Source of the DNA: Aliiroseovarius sp. Z3
GTDB lineage: Bacteria; Pseudomonadota; Alphaproteobacteria; Rhodobacterales; Rhodobacteraceae
DNA length: 64,000 bases
Assembly: GCF_029105185.1 (NCBI RefSeq)
Contig: NZ_JAFMZK010000005.1
Span: forward strand, 1 to 64,000
Direction of reading: 5' to 3'
This document shows, one piece after another, positions 9,703 through 18,826 of the stretch. Position 1 is the stretch's first letter; every line of letters begins with the position of its first letter. The notes under the pieces are model-generated. The model was not told the DNA's origin. It saw only the letters and a program-made list of their open reading frames with translations, and searched no databases. The translations under genes were made by a program, and so were the position numbers.

Positions 9703-10644
9703 ATGGCCAACAGCGACACGCGTCCAAAGAGCTTTCAAGAGATCATCCTGCGGCTTCAGAATTACTGGGCCGAGCAGGGCTGTGCGGTTTTGCAGCCTTA
9801 TGACATGGAGGTCGGCGCAGGCACGTTCCATCCGGCCACCACGCTACGTTCGCTTGGGTCGCAGCCGTGGGCTGCGGCCTACGTGCAGCCGTCGCGTCGC
9901 CCGACTGATGGCCGCTATGGCGAGAACCCGAACCGCTTGCAGCATTATTACCAGTATCAAGTGCTGATCAAACCCAGCCCGCCCAACCTGCAAGAGCTGT
10001 ATCTTGGGTCGCTCGAAGCCATCGGCATCGACATGGACCTGCACGACATCCGCTTTGTAGAAGATGATTGGGAAAGCCCGACGCTGGGCGCTTGGGGCCT
10101 GGGGTGGGAGGTCTGGTGTGACGGCATGGAAGTCAGCCAGTTCACCTATTTCCAGCAGGTCGGCGGGTATGACTGCCACCCGGTCTCGGGTGAGCTGACC
10201 TATGGGCTTGAGCGTTTGGCGATGTATATCCTTGGCGTCGATCATGTGATGGACATGCCATTCAACGATCCCGGCGCACCGATCCCGCTGAGCTATGGTG
10301 ACGTGTTCAAGCAGACCGAGGAGGAGTATGCGCGCTGGAACTTCGACGTGGCCAACACCGATGTGTTGCTAAAACAATTCGAAGAGGCCGAAGCGGAATG
10401 CAAAGCCATCCTCGATCAAGCGCATGTCGACCCGAAAACCGGCAAACGCATCGTGATGGCGCACCCGGCCTATGACCAGTGCATCAAGGCCAGCCATTTG
10501 TTCAACCTTCTGGATGCGCGCGGCGTGATCTCGGTCACCGAACGTCAGGCCTATATCGGGCGGGTGCGGGCATTGGCCAAGCTGTGTGCGGACGCCTTCG
10601 TGCAAACCCGCGCCGGGGGCTGGACCGACGGGGATGCGGCGTGA
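9703..10644 (+). CDS. glyQ: Glycine--tRNA ligase alpha subunit
   Basis: The class II alpha subunit of the bacterial alpha2beta2 glycyl-tRNA synthetase, 313 residues. It starts [25 protein letters not shown] and has [21 protein letters not shown] and [12 protein letters not shown], all GlyQ hallmarks for ATP and glycine binding. The start is supported by GGGCAGGG just upstream. The TGA stop overlaps the GTG start of the next gene (GTGA), suggesting translational coupling in a glyQ-DUF6446-glyS operon. The 253-base leader (9450-9702) shows no riboswitch or clear terminator. Confidence 0.97.
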   Translation: MANSDTRPKSFQEIILRLQNYWAEQGCAVLQPYDMEVGAGTFHPATTLRSLGSQPWAAAYVQPSRRPTDGRYGENPNRLQHYYQYQVLIKPSPPNLQELYLGSLEAIGIDMDLHDIRFVEDDWESPTLGAWGLGWEVWCDGMEVSQFTYFQQVGGYDCHPVSGELTYGLERLAMYILGVDHVMDMPFNDPGAPIPLSYGDVFKQTEEEYARWNFDVANTDVLLKQFEEAEAECKAILDQAHVDPKTGKRIVMAHPAYDQCIKASHLFNLLDARGVISVTERQAYIGRVRALAKLCADAFVQTRAGGWTDGDAA

Positions 10645-11108
10645 GCGGCAAGATTATTGGGATATTCATCGTGACCACGGCACTGATTGCGGGCATCGCC
10701 ATCTATTGGTTGCAGCTTTATGCGTTTTACGACGATGTATCGCTGAACACTGAACTGCGCATGACGAACGTTGTCACCGGCGAGCCGGAAGTGGTGCTTT
10801 ATGACAGCTTTCAGGGGATTGACGCCGACAGCTCTCCGCTCAGATTTCGGGGGTGTTTCACCACGACGATGAGCCTTGCGATGCTGACCGAGACATTCGA
10901 GACCTATGATCAGGCGACCCCTCTGACCGCGCCCGGCTGGTTCGATTGCTTCGATGCCGACCAGATCGGCGCCGCGTTGGAGACCGGGGAAGCCATCGCC
11001 TTTCTGGGTGAACGCAACATTCAGGACGGGGTGGACCGTGTCGTCGCGATCTTCCCCGATGGCCGGGGTTATGCCTGGCACCAGCTGAACGAAAAATACA
11101 GCGAGTGA
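10641..11108 (+). CDS. DUF6446 membrane-anchored protein between glyQ and glyS
   Basis: A 155-residue protein with one N-terminal membrane segment (about residues 4-26, rich in Ile/Ala) and a presumably periplasmic domain containing two Cys (FRGCFTT and GWFDCFDAD). It matches the DUF6446 family as I know it from Rhodobacterales; function unknown. GTG 10641 overlaps the glyQ stop by four bases, and its own stop overlaps a GTG of glyS, so it is locked into the operon of both subunits. The weak start signals suit reinitiation. Whether it has any role in tRNA charging is unknown. Confidence 0.82.
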   Translation: MSGKIIGIFIVTTALIAGIAIYWLQLYAFYDDVSLNTELRMTNVVTGEPEVVLYDSFQGIDADSSPLRFRGCFTTTMSLAMLTETFETYDQATPLTAPGWFDCFDADQIGAALETGEAIAFLGERNIQDGVDRVVAIFPDGRGYAWHQLNEKYSE

Positions 11109-11113
11109 ACGAT

Positions 11114-13339
11114 ATGCCCGACCTGCTGATTGAACTGTTTTCCGAAGAAATCCCCGCGCGTATGCAAAAACGCGCCGCGGACGATCTGAAAAAGCTTGTG
11201 ACCGATGGTCTGGTCGAGGCTGGGTTGACCTATGCGGGCGCTGCCGCCCTGTCGACGCCGCGCCGTCTGACGCTGGCCATCGAGGGGCTGTTGGCCACGT
11301 CGCCTGACACACACGAGGAACGCAAAGGCCCCAAAGTGGGCGCGCCTGACAAGGCCATTGAGGGGTTTCTGCGAGGCGCGGGCCTGACCCGTGACCAATT
11401 GGAAGAACGCGACACGCCAAAAGGGCCGGTCTATTTCGCGCTGATCGAAAAGAAGGGCCGCCCGGCCGCCGAGATCATTGCCGAGGTGCTGGAGGCCGCG
11501 ATCCGCAGCTTCCCATGGCCCAAGGCCATGCGCTGGGGTGCTGGCAGCCTGCGCTGGGTCCGTCCGCTGCATTCGATCCTGTGCATCCTGTCGGACGAAA
11601 CGGGTGCCAGCGTCGTGCCGCTGGACATCGACGGTATCAAGGCCGGTGACACCACCGAAGGCCATCGCTTCATGGCCCCCGGTCGCTTTGCCGTGACCGG
11701 GTTTGCCGATTACGAAACCAAGCTGAAGGCCGCCAGGGTCATCCTGTCGCCAGAGGAACGTGCCGACCATATCTGGGCCGAAGCGCAGAACGCCGCCTTT
11801 GCGCAGGGGCTGGAAATCGTCGAGGACAAGGGCCTGCTGGCCGAGGTCGCGGGGCTGGTCGAATGGCCCGTGGTGCTGATGGGTGACATCGCCGAGGAGT
11901 TCATCCCCCTGCCGCCCGAAGTCTTGCAAACCTCGATGCGCGAGCATCAGAAGTTCTTTTCGGTGAAGAACCCCAAATCGGGTCTGATCGAGAAGTTTGT
12001 AACCGTCGCCAACCGCGAAACGGCGGATCATGGCGCGACCATCCTTGCGGGCAACCAAAAGGTTCTGTCGGCCCGTCTGGCCGATGCCAAGTTCTTCTGG
12101 GAAAACGACCTGCGCGTGGCCGAGGCGGGGGCTGGGGCGTGGCTTGACAGCCTTGCAAACGTCACCTTCCACAACAAGCTGGGCACGCAGGGCGAACGGA
12201 TTGAACGCATTGCGCAACTGGCCCGCGCGATTGCCCCATCGCTTGATGCTGACCCCGAACTGGCCGAGCAAGCCGCGCGCTGGGCGAAGGCCGACCTGTC
12301 CTCTGAAATGGTGTATGAATTCCCCGAGCTTCAGGGCCTGATGGGCAAATACTATGCCGCCCCCGCCGGGCATCCGGTCGAGGTTGCGAATGCAGCGGTC
12401 GAACATTACTCGCCGCTTGGCCCGTCGGATGACGTGCCATCTGCGCCGGTTTCGGTGGCGGTTGCGTTGGCCGACAAGTTGGACACGCTGACCGGGTTCT
12501 GGGCGATTGATGAAAAGCCCACGGGATCGAAAGACCCGTTCGCCCTGCGCCGTGCGGCGCTTGGGGTGATCCGGCTGGTGTTGGATAATGATCTGCGCCT
12601 TGCGCTTGACCAACTGTTCGATGCGCAATTGCTGCGTCACGAGATTGCCTTGGATGACGATGGAGCGGTGCGCAATGCCCTGCTGCGTGATCTGGATAAC
12701 GAGATTGCTGACCACGGCGTGTTTGGCGCCGCCATCCGCACGGTTCTGGACCATTTTGATGGTGATCTGTCCAAGCATCTGGAAAAGGTCAAGGACAGCC
12801 TGCCCGATACATCGCGCGACCTGTTGGGCTTTTTCCACGACCGCCTGAAAGTCTATCTGCGCGACAAAGGCGTCCGCCATGACGTGATCGACGCCTGCCT
12901 TGCCATGCCGGGCAATGACGACCTGTCGCTATTGGTGAAACGCGCCGAGGCTTTGACGGCGTTTCTCTCCACCGACGACGGTGAGAACCTGTTGCAGGGG
13001 GTCAAACGCTCAAGCAACATTCTGGCGCAGGCGGAAGAGAAAGACGGCGTCGAATATTCCTATGGTGCTGACGTGAAATTCGCTGAGGCTGACGAGGAAA
13101 AGGCGCTGTTCGCCGCGCTGGATACGGCCGAGGCGGCCATCAAACCGGCGATGGAGGCCGAGGATTTCGCCGCCGCCATGCAGGCGATGGCCAATCTGCG
13201 CGCGCCCATTGATGCGTTCTTTGAAGCCGTTCAGATCAACACGGATAACCAAGTGGTGCGTCGCAATCGCCTGAATCTGTTGTCGCGCATTCGGATGATC
13301 TGCGCAGGTGTTGCCGATCTGTCCCGCATCGAAGGCTGA
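11114..13339 (+). CDS. glyS: Glycine--tRNA ligase beta subunit
   Basis: The beta subunit of glycyl-tRNA synthetase, 741 residues, giving tRNA binding and the HD-like and anticodon-binding domains. It begins MPDLLIELFSEEIPARMQ, the standard GlyS start, and contains GHRFMAPGRF, VLQTSMREHQKFF, NKLGTQGERI and the DPFALRRAALG motif. ATG 11114 gives the standard N terminus; GTG 11105, overlapping the previous stop by four bases (GTGA), is an equally possible coupled start adding three residues. It is the last gene of the glyQ-DUF6446-glyS unit and lies 138 bases before the PPDK-like gene. Confidence 0.96.
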   Translation: MPDLLIELFSEEIPARMQKRAADDLKKLVTDGLVEAGLTYAGAAALSTPRRLTLAIEGLLATSPDTHEERKGPKVGAPDKAIEGFLRGAGLTRDQLEERDTPKGPVYFALIEKKGRPAAEIIAEVLEAAIRSFPWPKAMRWGAGSLRWVRPLHSILCILSDETGASVVPLDIDGIKAGDTTEGHRFMAPGRFAVTGFADYETKLKAARVILSPEERADHIWAEAQNAAFAQGLEIVEDKGLLAEVAGLVEWPVVLMGDIAEEFIPLPPEVLQTSMREHQKFFSVKNPKSGLIEKFVTVANRETADHGATILAGNQKVLSARLADAKFFWENDLRVAEAGAGAWLDSLANVTFHNKLGTQGERIERIAQLARAIAPSLDADPELAEQAARWAKADLSSEMVYEFPELQGLMGKYYAAPAGHPVEVANAAVEHYSPLGPSDDVPSAPVSVAVALADKLDTLTGFWAIDEKPTGSKDPFALRRAALGVIRLVLDNDLRLALDQLFDAQLLRHEIALDDDGAVRNALLRDLDNEIADHGVFGAAIRTVLDHFDGDLSKHLEKVKDSLPDTSRDLLGFFHDRLKVYLRDKGVRHDVIDACLAMPGNDDLSLLVKRAEALTAFLSTDDGENLLQGVKRSSNILAQAEEKDGVEYSYGADVKFAEADEEKALFAALDTAEAAIKPAMEAEDFAAAMQAMANLRAPIDAFFEAVQINTDNQVVRRNRLNLLSRIRMICAGVADLSRIEG

Positions 13340-13477
13340 ACTGCGTCGTCCGTCTGTTGCTTGCTGCGAAAGCGCCTAACTGTCGCGTGATGCGCCGTTA
13401 ACCTAGCACTTGTGCGATGCGCCGCGCGCGTTATGGTGATGTGCGACAGCGGTGCTGCGGTGCAGAAAGTGGGAAAG

Positions 13478-16027
13478 ATGGCCTTCACAGAGATCACGCC
13501 AACAGCGGCAATAGAGAATGCGCGCCATGGCGGGCGGGCGAAATGTCTGCAACGCCTGATCCGGCTGGATATGCCAGTGCCACGCACCGTTGCCCTGAGC
13601 TTTGACGCCGTTTACGGCATCTCGGCGGGGGACATGCCTGATCTGGGGGCGATGCTCGCGCTGTTCGGGCCTGATCCGTTGGTTTCGGTCCGGCCATCGT
13701 CAGAGGATCCAGACTGGGGTGGACCGGGGGCAATCTTGAATATTGGCATGAATGACGCGGTTCACGCCAAGCTGACAAAGTCGCACGGAGAAACGGCGGC
13801 CAACGCCTTGTATCTTCGGTTTATCCAGTCTTACGCCGTTCATGTTGGACGGCTGGACCCCGACGAGTTTGAAACCTTCTCACCCCCATCCTCGGACGCT
13901 CTGCGTGCTGCGCTTGAGCTTTATGAGGAAGAAACCGAAAGCTATTTTCCGCAGGATCCAAAAGAGCAGTTGGCCGAAATCCTACGCTCGATGGCCCGGG
14001 CGTGGGAGGGCACGACGGCCCGGCTGCTGCGGCAGGCAAAAGGCGCGCCGGCAGATGCAGGGTTGGGGTTGGTGGTTCAGAAGATGGCCTTGGGTGTCGG
14101 TCAAAACATCTGTGGGTCGGGTGTCATCCAGTTCGTCAACGGCCAGACCGGCCGACAGGAAATTCGCGGGCGGTATCTGTGCAAAAGCCAAGGCCGGGAT
14201 GCGCTTGCCGATGTCGAAGACCGCGATGTCATGTATCTGACGAAAGACCCGCGCGGACGGTCCATCGAAGAAGTGTTGCCGATAAATTTCGCCAATCTTC
14301 TGAAATACGGCGATCTATGCCGGACACGTCTGCGCGAAGAGATGGAGATCGAGTTCACCATCGACAACGAAGAGCTGTTCATCCTCGACGCTGTGCGGGT
14401 GCAACGCAGCGAGCGTGCCAATGTGCGCATCGCGGTGTCGTTTGCCAATGATGGGATTATCAGCCGCGAAGAAGCCGTATTGCGCATCCCACCTCGCGCG
14501 CTCAGCGAATTGCTGCACAGCCAGTTTGACCCAAGCGACAAACGCGATCGCTTCGCCAAGGGGATCGCGGCAAGTCCGGGGGCTGCCACCGGCAAGATTG
14601 TGTTCAACGCGCGGGCGGCGCAGGCGATGGCCGCGCAGGGCGAAGATTGCATTCTTGTGCGCAGTGAAACCAGCCCCGAGGACATTCGCGGGATGCACGC
14701 AGCCAAGGGCATCCTGACCGTTCGAGGGGGCATAACCAGCCATGCCGCCGTGATTGCACGTGGGTTGGGCCTGCCTTGTGTGGTCGGTGCACAGGATTTG
14801 ACGCTTAACAGCAAGCAGCGCAAATTGATTGCCCGGGATGGCCGTGAGTTTTCCGAAGGGGACGTGGTCAGCATTGATGGCGCGCTTGGCGTCGCCTATG
14901 CGGGTGTTGTGAAGATGTTGCCGCCCGAGCTGGGCGAAGGGTTTCAGACGCTGATGGCATGGGCCGATGAGTTTCGTGACATTGGGGTGAGGGCGAATGC
15001 GGATACGCCGCCCGATGCGCGCAACGCAAGGATGTTCGCCGCCGAAGGTATCGGCCTGTGCCGGACTGAACATATGTTTATCGACGATGACCGTCTGCTG
15101 GCCATGCGCGAGATGATCTTTGCCGATCACGCCATTGATCGCCGGACGGCACTGGATCGCCTGCTGCCGATGCAGCGCGCCGACTTCACCGAGCTGTTCG
15201 AGATCATGCAGGGCTTGCCGGTTTGTATTCGCCTGTTCGACCCCCCCTTGCACGAGTTTTTGCCTCATGGTCGCGAGGGATTGCGGGAACTGGCCGAGGC
15301 GCTTGATCTGCCGTTGCGCGACGTTGAACGGCGGGTCGATGGTCTGCGCGAATTTAACCCAATGCTGGGGATGCGCGGTGTCCGTTTGGGTATCACCGTA
15401 CCGGAAATCTATGACATGCAGGCCCGCGCTATTTTCGAGGCAACGGTTGAGGCTTCGAAATCCGGTGATCCGGTGGTGCCGGAAGTAATGATCCCGCTTG
15501 TGTCAGCCAAGCGTGAGGTCGAGATGGTGAAGGCACGGGTTGACGCCGTGGCGGCCGAGGTTCGTATCGAAACCGGATCCGATTTCACCTATCGGTTGGG
15601 GGTGATGGTTGAAACGCCCCGCGCCGCTTTGCGTGCGGGTGAGATTGCCCACCACGCTGCATTCATGTCGTTTGGCACCAATGACCTGACCCAGATGACC
15701 TATGGCCTGTCTCGTGACGATGCAGGCAGGTTCATGGGGGAATATGTGGCGCAGGGTGTGTACGAAGAAGACCCGTTCCACATGCTGGATGCCGATGGGG
15801 TCGGTGAGCTGCTGCAGATGGGTGCTTCGCGGGGGCGGGATGTGAACCATGATCTGACCCTGTCGATTTGTGGGGAACATGGTGGGAACCCCGAATCCAT
15901 CCGATTCTGTCGTGATGCGGGCTTTGACTACGTGTCATGCTCTCCGTTCCGGGTACCCATCGCACGTCTGGCCGCCGCCCATCTTGCGCTTGAGGGGCGC
16001 GTCGGGCACTCTGACTTACCAGATTGA
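13478..16027 (+). CDS. Pyruvate, phosphate dikinase-like protein with divergent ATP-grasp domain
   Basis: An 849-residue PEP-utilising protein with PPDK domain order: nucleotide-binding domain (~15-310), swivelling phosphohistidine domain with GGITSHAAVIAR (His 422), and C-terminal TIM barrel with GIGLCRTEHMF, SFGTNDLTQMTYGLSRDD and ICGEHGG (Cys 798). The last two domains are canonical. The N-terminal one is not: the GGKGANL of PPDK reads GGRAKCL, the PGMMDT-type loop reads GGPGA, and several known ATP-site residues differ, although the Arg of VSVRP is kept. It may be a true PPDK, a PPDK with another phosphoryl donor, or a regulatory paralogue. ATG 13478 follows GTGGGAAAG. Confidence 0.82.
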   Translation: MAFTEITPTAAIENARHGGRAKCLQRLIRLDMPVPRTVALSFDAVYGISAGDMPDLGAMLALFGPDPLVSVRPSSEDPDWGGPGAILNIGMNDAVHAKLTKSHGETAANALYLRFIQSYAVHVGRLDPDEFETFSPPSSDALRAALELYEEETESYFPQDPKEQLAEILRSMARAWEGTTARLLRQAKGAPADAGLGLVVQKMALGVGQNICGSGVIQFVNGQTGRQEIRGRYLCKSQGRDALADVEDRDVMYLTKDPRGRSIEEVLPINFANLLKYGDLCRTRLREEMEIEFTIDNEELFILDAVRVQRSERANVRIAVSFANDGIISREEAVLRIPPRALSELLHSQFDPSDKRDRFAKGIAASPGAATGKIVFNARAAQAMAAQGEDCILVRSETSPEDIRGMHAAKGILTVRGGITSHAAVIARGLGLPCVVGAQDLTLNSKQRKLIARDGREFSEGDVVSIDGALGVAYAGVVKMLPPELGEGFQTLMAWADEFRDIGVRANADTPPDARNARMFAAEGIGLCRTEHMFIDDDRLLAMREMIFADHAIDRRTALDRLLPMQRADFTELFEIMQGLPVCIRLFDPPLHEFLPHGREGLRELAEALDLPLRDVERRVDGLREFNPMLGMRGVRLGITVPEIYDMQARAIFEATVEASKSGDPVVPEVMIPLVSAKREVEMVKARVDAVAAEVRIETGSDFTYRLGVMVETPRAALRAGEIAHHAAFMSFGTNDLTQMTYGLSRDDAGRFMGEYVAQGVYEEDPFHMLDADGVGELLQMGASRGRDVNHDLTLSICGEHGGNPESIRFCRDAGFDYVSCSPFRVPIARLAAAHLALEGRVGHSDLPD

Positions 16028-16181
16028 TACTAAATAAGTAATCAGCGTGGAGCGACGGTTCGAACAGCGGTTTTCAATGCGGCTTGGCACCTGTGACAAC
16101 CTGCCTGACTGGACCGAAGCCCGTTTTTTTTGTACCCAGACGCCTAGAAATCAAACGTTTTCCGGTGTGGGGGGATAACGA

Positions 16182-16832
16182 ATGTTCCAGCTTCTTCAGA
16201 AGGTGGCGGTGCAGCTCTGCTTTGCCGCGGCGCCTTTTATTGGTGCGGGAATCGCCGCCGCAGAAACAGATGCCAATCCGTTTGGCGCGTTGTTGCTGCA
16301 TGACCGGGCGGCGGTCGGGGCGATGGCCGAAGACCGGATCGCAGCGCTTAGCACGCTTCCATCCCCTCGCAAGGCCAGCGTTCCGAAGGAAGTCCTGGCC
16401 ACCAAGTATTCGAGCAAATGGCTGGCGACGCTTCCCAAACCCCAGCAGGACGCAGAATGGCGCTGCCTGACCGAAGCCCTGTATTTCGAAGCACGCGGGG
16501 AAACGATCAAAGGTCAGTTTGCGGTAGCCGAGGTTATCATGAACAGGGTGGACCATCCGCGCTATCCCAACTCGGTCTGCGGTGTGATCAATCAGGGCAC
16601 GGGCCGCAAACATGCCTGTCAGTTCACCTTCACCTGTGATGGACGGCCAGAAGTGATCAATGAACCCGCCATGTTTGCACGTTTGGGCAAGGTTGCGCGG
16701 GTGATGATTGACGGTACCGATCGGCCTTTGACCGATGGAGCCACGCATTATCACACCACCGCAGTTGCGCCGGTATGGGCCAATCGGCTGACGCGCACGG
16801 CGAAAATCGGTGTGCACCGCTTCTATCGCTAA
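16182..16832 (+). CDS. SleB-family cell wall hydrolase
   Basis: A 216-residue exported protein with an N-terminal signal sequence (hydrophobic to about residue 26, ending GIAAAETD). The C-terminal half is the Hydrolase_2 (SleB/CwlJ) domain: [16 protein letters not shown] holds the presumed catalytic Glu, followed by [14 protein letters not shown] and CQFTFTCDG. In Bacillus these are spore-cortex lytic transglycosylases; in non-sporulating alphaproteobacteria they are general peptidoglycan hydrolases. The start follows GTGGGGGGAT. The 154-base upstream gap includes a T8 run at about 16126 without a clear stem. Confidence 0.88.
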   Translation: MFQLLQKVAVQLCFAAAPFIGAGIAAAETDANPFGALLLHDRAAVGAMAEDRIAALSTLPSPRKASVPKEVLATKYSSKWLATLPKPQQDAEWRCLTEALYFEARGETIKGQFAVAEVIMNRVDHPRYPNSVCGVINQGTGRKHACQFTFTCDGRPEVINEPAMFARLGKVARVMIDGTDRPLTDGATHYHTTAVAPVWANRLTRTAKIGVHRFYR

Positions 16833-16871
16833 TGCCCTCTTCCTGCGCCGCGCCGTGGACGTTAGCTGTCG

Positions 16872-16899
16872 TTTTACACTGGCAATCTGACCTGTAAAA
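16872..16899. repeat. Inverted repeat upstream of folB
   Basis: TTTTACA (16872-16878) and TGTAAAA (16893-16899) form perfect 7-base arms, with GG/CC pairing further inside. The repeat ends 35 bases before the folB start, where an operator or leader hairpin could act. I do not recognise a known binding motif. Confidence 0.5.
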
Positions 16900-16934
16900 A
16901 GGGCAATGTGACCGCATCTTTGATGAGGGTCACG

Positions 16935-17819
16935 ATGACAGACGAAACCGCCGCCGCCTTTGGGTCATTGGATCGCCGTGCAGCGTCGCAGGGGAGCCAA
17001 ACCCCCGCACCCGACCGGATTTCAGTACGCGATCATGTGGTCGAGGTCGAAATAGGGGCGTTTCAATCCGAGCGCGACACAACGCAGCGGCTTAGCTTTA
17101 GCGTGGTGGTCGAAGTCACCTCAAGCGATGGTGCGCAGACCGACGACGTCGATGACATCCTGTCCTATGATGCGATCACCGAGGCCATAACGGCCGAGCT
17201 TGCGGCGGAACGTCTGAATCTACTTGAAACCTTGGCGGAGCGGATTGCCGAACGGATTTTGGCTGAACCACAACCGCTTCGCGTTTTCGTGCGGATCGAG
17301 AAGCTGGACCGCGGTCCAGGTAAACTTGGGGTCGAGATTGTGCGGACGCGCGACACCGAACCGTCTCGGCGCGATGCCAGTGCCGTGCCTGCTTTGAATG
17401 TGATCTATCTTGAGAATGACGCGTTCACGGACCCTGAATTGCCCCGGTTTCTGGACCGGCTGGGCGCGGACCCGCGCGCGTTTGTTCTTTGCGTGGGGCC
17501 AGCCGACACCCATGCGATGCAGGTCGCAGACAAGAATGCACAACGGCACATAAATCTTCTGGAAATCGAACAAAACGCGTGGCGCCTGTCGGCGATCGAC
17601 AAACGTTGCGTTGTTGTCGGAACGCGAACCGAACTGGATTGGGGGATCAAAAACAACCAGATCAGCCTATGGGCGCCTTCGAAGCTGGTGCTTGATGCCG
17701 TGGATGGTCCGCCTGATGACGCGCCACACAAACTGACCCGTTGGTTTGCTGACGTCATGGGGGCAGAAGCCGTCGTCTGCATTGGTCGGGGCCAATGTGA
17801 ATTGGCTGAATTGCCATGA
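16935..17819 (+). CDS. folB: Dihydroneopterin aldolase with extra C-terminal domain
   Basis: FolB releases 6-hydroxymethyl-dihydropterin from dihydroneopterin in folate synthesis. Residues ~28-135 form the FolB tunnelling fold: VEIGAFQSERDTTQR, the DDILSYDAI tyrosine region, ETLAERIAERIL, and RIEKLDRG with the expected Lys. FolB is normally about 120 residues, but this protein has 294. The C-terminal ~150 residues (from VPALNVIYLENDAF) match no family I recognise and lack HPPK (FolK) motifs. The start at 16935 follows GAGGG; ATG 16923 in the same frame is possible. Its ATGA overlap with folP implies coupled translation. Confidence 0.82.
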   Translation: MTDETAAAFGSLDRRAASQGSQTPAPDRISVRDHVVEVEIGAFQSERDTTQRLSFSVVVEVTSSDGAQTDDVDDILSYDAITEAITAELAAERLNLLETLAERIAERILAEPQPLRVFVRIEKLDRGPGKLGVEIVRTRDTEPSRRDASAVPALNVIYLENDAFTDPELPRFLDRLGADPRAFVLCVGPADTHAMQVADKNAQRHINLLEIEQNAWRLSAIDKRCVVVGTRTELDWGIKNNQISLWAPSKLVLDAVDGPPDDAPHKLTRWFADVMGAEAVVCIGRGQCELAELP

Positions 17820-18823
17820 CTGCGCACCTGCAACCTATCCCCCGGTCAGGCGCACCTTTTGACGGGCAACCCCTCGCCGGGTCTGCCGACCTGTGGTTCG
17901 ATGAGGTGCTTGTGCGCCATCGTGACGACCCAACGACGCGGAAGCCTTTGGCGGCTTGCACGCCGAAAGAGCAGTCCCGCCTTTCGCAGCGGCGCGCAGA
18001 CATTTGCGGCATCTCGATGGATCACCCCCGGATCATGGGGGTGTTGAACGTGACGCCGGACAGTTTTTCTGATGGTGGCGACCACGCCACGCTGGACGCC
18101 GCTGTCGCCCGTGCCCGTCAAATGGCGCAGGACGTAGATATTCTGGATATTGGCGGGGAAAGCACCCGTCCGGGGGCGGACGAGGTGCCCGTGGCCGAAG
18201 AAATTCGCCGCACATCAAACGTTATCGCGGCAATACGCGACGCTGGGATTGCCACACCGATTTCTATCGACACCCGCAAATCCAGCGTGGCCGAGGCCGC
18301 ATTGGATGCAGGTGCCAATATGGTCAATGATGTGGCTGCCTTCACGTTCGACCCGGATCTTGCCGACCTGGTCGCCGAGCGTGACGTTCCGGTCTGTCTG
18401 ATGCACGCGCAAGGACGACCGGAAACGATGCAGAACGATCCGCGCTATGATGATGTGTTGTTCGATGTGATGGATTTCCTGACGGATCGCATCGCCTTCG
18501 CCACCAGTCGTGGCATCGCGCGTGAGCGGATTGTGACCGACCCTGGCATCGGCTTTGGTAAAACTTTGGAACACAATGTGACTTTGCTCAGAAACCTGTC
18601 ACTGTTACACGATCTGGGCCTGCCGATCCTTCTGGGTGTGTCGCGCAAGCGGTTCATTGGAACCATCGGACAGGCCGCCGAAGCAAAAGACCGTATGGCG
18701 GGGTCGTTGGCGATTGCGTTGCACGGTATACAAAACGGTGCGCAGATCCTAAGGGTCCATGATACTTTTGAGACCCGGCAGGCCATTCGCCTGCAACAGG
18801 CAATGATAAAAAGAGAGAGCTGA
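17816..18823 (+). CDS. folP: Dihydropteroate synthase
   Basis: FolP condenses hydroxymethyl-dihydropterin diphosphate with p-aminobenzoate and is the sulfonamide target. The TIM-barrel signatures are present in order: MGVLNVTPDSFSDGG, DIGGESTRPGA, SIDTRKSSV, MVNDVAAF, HAQGRPETM and LGVSRKRFIG. At 335 residues it is longer than the usual ~280, because of a ~70-residue N-terminal extension before HPRIMGVLN. It overlaps folB by ATGA and is followed by glmM after three bases, the widespread folP-glmM arrangement. Confidence 0.95.
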   Translation: MTAHLQPIPRSGAPFDGQPLAGSADLWFDEVLVRHRDDPTTRKPLAACTPKEQSRLSQRRADICGISMDHPRIMGVLNVTPDSFSDGGDHATLDAAVARARQMAQDVDILDIGGESTRPGADEVPVAEEIRRTSNVIAAIRDAGIATPISIDTRKSSVAEAALDAGANMVNDVAAFTFDPDLADLVAERDVPVCLMHAQGRPETMQNDPRYDDVLFDVMDFLTDRIAFATSRGIARERIVTDPGIGFGKTLEHNVTLLRNLSLLHDLGLPILLGVSRKRFIGTIGQAAEAKDRMAGSLAIALHGIQNGAQILRVHDTFETRQAIRLQQAMIKRES

Positions 18824-18826
18824 GCA

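Noticed and set aside
11069-12880. A 603-codon open frame on the minus strand
   Set aside because: Antisense to glyS, which is an unmistakable synthetase gene; the translation has no family features.
16080-16140. Terminator after the PPDK-like gene
   Set aside because: There is a T8 run near 16126, but I could not find a stable stem directly before it.
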